Shown here one piece after another: positions 63,111 to 64,000 of a DNA stretch of 64,000 nt (position 1 is the stretch's first letter; the number at the start of each line of letters is the position of its first letter). The position numbers were made by a program, and so were the translations under genes. The stretch is from an archaeon (GTDB lineage: Archaea > Iainarchaeota > Iainarchaeia > CSSED10-239), in the NCBI GenBank assembly GCA_029563035.1, contig JAKQTP010000087.1, forward strand, positions 1 through 64,000. The letters run 5' to 3'. A model generated the notes under the pieces. That model worked only from the letters and a program-made list of their open reading frames with translations, did no database searches and had not been told where the DNA came from.

Positions 63111-64000
63111 ATGGACTTCGAAAAATTAGGCTCATTTTACTTAGGTAAAGAATTTGACATGAAAAATGGAATACTAACTGATAAGCTTGTTATGTATGAT
63201 TCAAGGGATCTTACAACACATGCGGTCTGTATTGGTATGACCGGGAGTGGAAAAACTGGTTTATGTATTGATATTTTAGAAGAAGCTGCCATAGACAATA
63301 TCCCTGCGATAATAATTGATCCAAAAGGAGATATCACAAATTTATTACTTACGTTCCCAGAACTAAAAAAAGAGAGTTTCCTCCCGTGGGTAGATCCTGA
63401 TGAAGCCAACAGAAAAGGAATGAGTATAGACGACTATGCTGCACAACAGGCAGACTCATGGAAAAAGGGATTGGCAGATTGGGGCCAGGATGAAAATAGA
63501 ATTAAAATGCTGCGTGAAAATGCAGATTTTGTAATATATACCCCCGGAAGTGAGGCAGGGCATCCTGTTTCTATATTACATTCTTTTGATGCGCCTTCTT
63601 TTAATTGGGAAGAAGATTCAGAATTAATTAGAGATCAAATACAAGGCATTGTCAGCAGTCTACTGGGGCTAATTGGGATTGAAACAGATCCAATAAACTC
63701 TCGTGAACATATTCTACTTTCAAACATATTTGAAAATTTCTGGAGTAAAAATCAAAATCTTGATATAGCAAAACTCATCCTCTCAATTCAAGATCCACCT
63801 TTCAGAACCCTAGGTGTATTTGAAATTGATACCTTTTTTCCGAAAAAAGATAGATTGAACTTATCAATGAAATTGAATAATCTTATTGCGTCACCAAGCT
63901 TTAAAAATTGGCTAGAAGGTAACCCCTTGGATATACCTGAATTCATCTCAAATAAAGATGGTAAACCAAAGCATTCAATTTTTTATATTGCCCACTTAAA
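63111..64000 (+). CDS. HerA-like ATPase (partial, runs off the window)
   Basis: The first ~296 residues; ATG follows AGGTGGG. FYLGKEFDMKNGILTDKLVM then Walker A GMTGSGKTGL (~45), and IIIDPKGDITNLLLTFP (~70) are typical of HerA-domain/DUF87 ATPases that move DNA or proteins. It is distinct from herA at 11.4 kb, with no nurA next to it. The C-terminal part and its Walker B are outside the window. Confidence 0.8.
   Translation, partial: MDFEKLGSFYLGKEFDMKNGILTDKLVMYDSRDLTTHAVCIGMTGSGKTGLCIDILEEAAIDNIPAIIIDPKGDITNLLLTFPELKKESFLPWVDPDEANRKGMSIDDYAAQQADSWKKGLADWGQDENRIKMLRENADFVIYTPGSEAGHPVSILHSFDAPSFNWEEDSELIRDQIQGIVSSLLGLIGIETDPINSREHILLSNIFENFWSKNQNLDIAKLILSIQDPPFRTLGVFEIDTFFPKKDRLNLSMKLNNLIASPSFKNWLEGNPLDIPEFISNKDGKPKHSIFYIAHL

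Noticed and set aside
1..64000. CRISPR array or Cas genes
   Set aside because: No regularly spaced repeats with unique spacers and no Cas-like proteins were seen.
1..64000. Insertion sequences or transposases
   Set aside because: No transposase-like protein or terminal inverted repeats with target duplication were recognised.

Overview
The window is archaeal and most likely from a low-GC methanogen. Archaeal-type information genes are present: ribosomal proteins eS17, eL18 (L18e), uL13, uS9 and uS2, RpoN, Orc1/Cdc6, the proteasome-activating nucleotidase PAN, Hef, aMBF1, NurA-HerA-Mre11-Rad50, and a bifunctional fructose-1,6-bisphosphate aldolase/phosphatase. Two methanogenesis-marker families (MtxX/marker 4 and the AIR-synthase-like marker 2) point to a methanogen. 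The genes are AT-rich, and promoters are mostly archaeal TATA boxes with short or no leaders. I think a Methanofastidiosa-like lineage is possible, but the window alone does not prove it.

Layout. 1-1.3 kb: plasmid-like fragment with TTTACTTACAC iterons, a ribbon-helix-helix protein and two small genes, ending against tRNA-Glu. 1.4-5.4 kb: copper-handling cluster (YHS protein, CopA, a membrane HMA protein and a membrane-anchored winged-helix regulator). 5.6-10 kb: envelope genes (Cys-rich coiled-coil protein, WecB, AI-2E-type permease, flippase-like protein). 10.2-18.7 kb: DNA repair island (NurA, HerA, Mre11, Rad50, Ogt, Pol IV) with a lone encapsulin-type ferritin-like protein. 18.7-27 kb: SufC and SufB/D, two TrkH, TrkA, RidA, a TetR regulator. 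27.5-34 kb: methyltransferase, zinc-ribbon/J-domain protein, envelope proteins, TruD, aMBF1, PAN. 34-38 kb: Cdc6, SurE, MtxX, eS17, class V aminotransferase.

38.8-42.7 kb is the classic archaeal eL18-uL13-uS9-RpoN-(enolase)-uS2 operon with tRNA-Pro inserted. At the enolase position there is only a 199-residue protein that keeps the enolase N-terminal domain and an enolase-like C-terminus but lacks the catalytic barrel. 43-56 kb carries Hef with a small winged-helix partner, lipoate ligase, the UPF0200/UPF0201 pair, PmbA, ScpB, marker 2, DUF1847, NifX-like, DUF134, UspA, archease, pyruvate kinase and tRNA-Leu. 56-61 kb is an accessory zone: zinc-ribbon/TPR proteins, two broken genes, and two families of 60-70 bp near-identical intergenic repeats. 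The window ends in a truncated HerA-like ATPase.

The observations I rate highest are a C/D-box guide RNA whose C box includes the stop codon of pan, with a guide predicted to address 16S C1402 (E. coli numbering); the gutted enolase in the ribosomal operon; the orphan encapsulin-type ferritin; the repeat families at 58-60 kb; and a 12-bp leader stem-loop before the hef operon.
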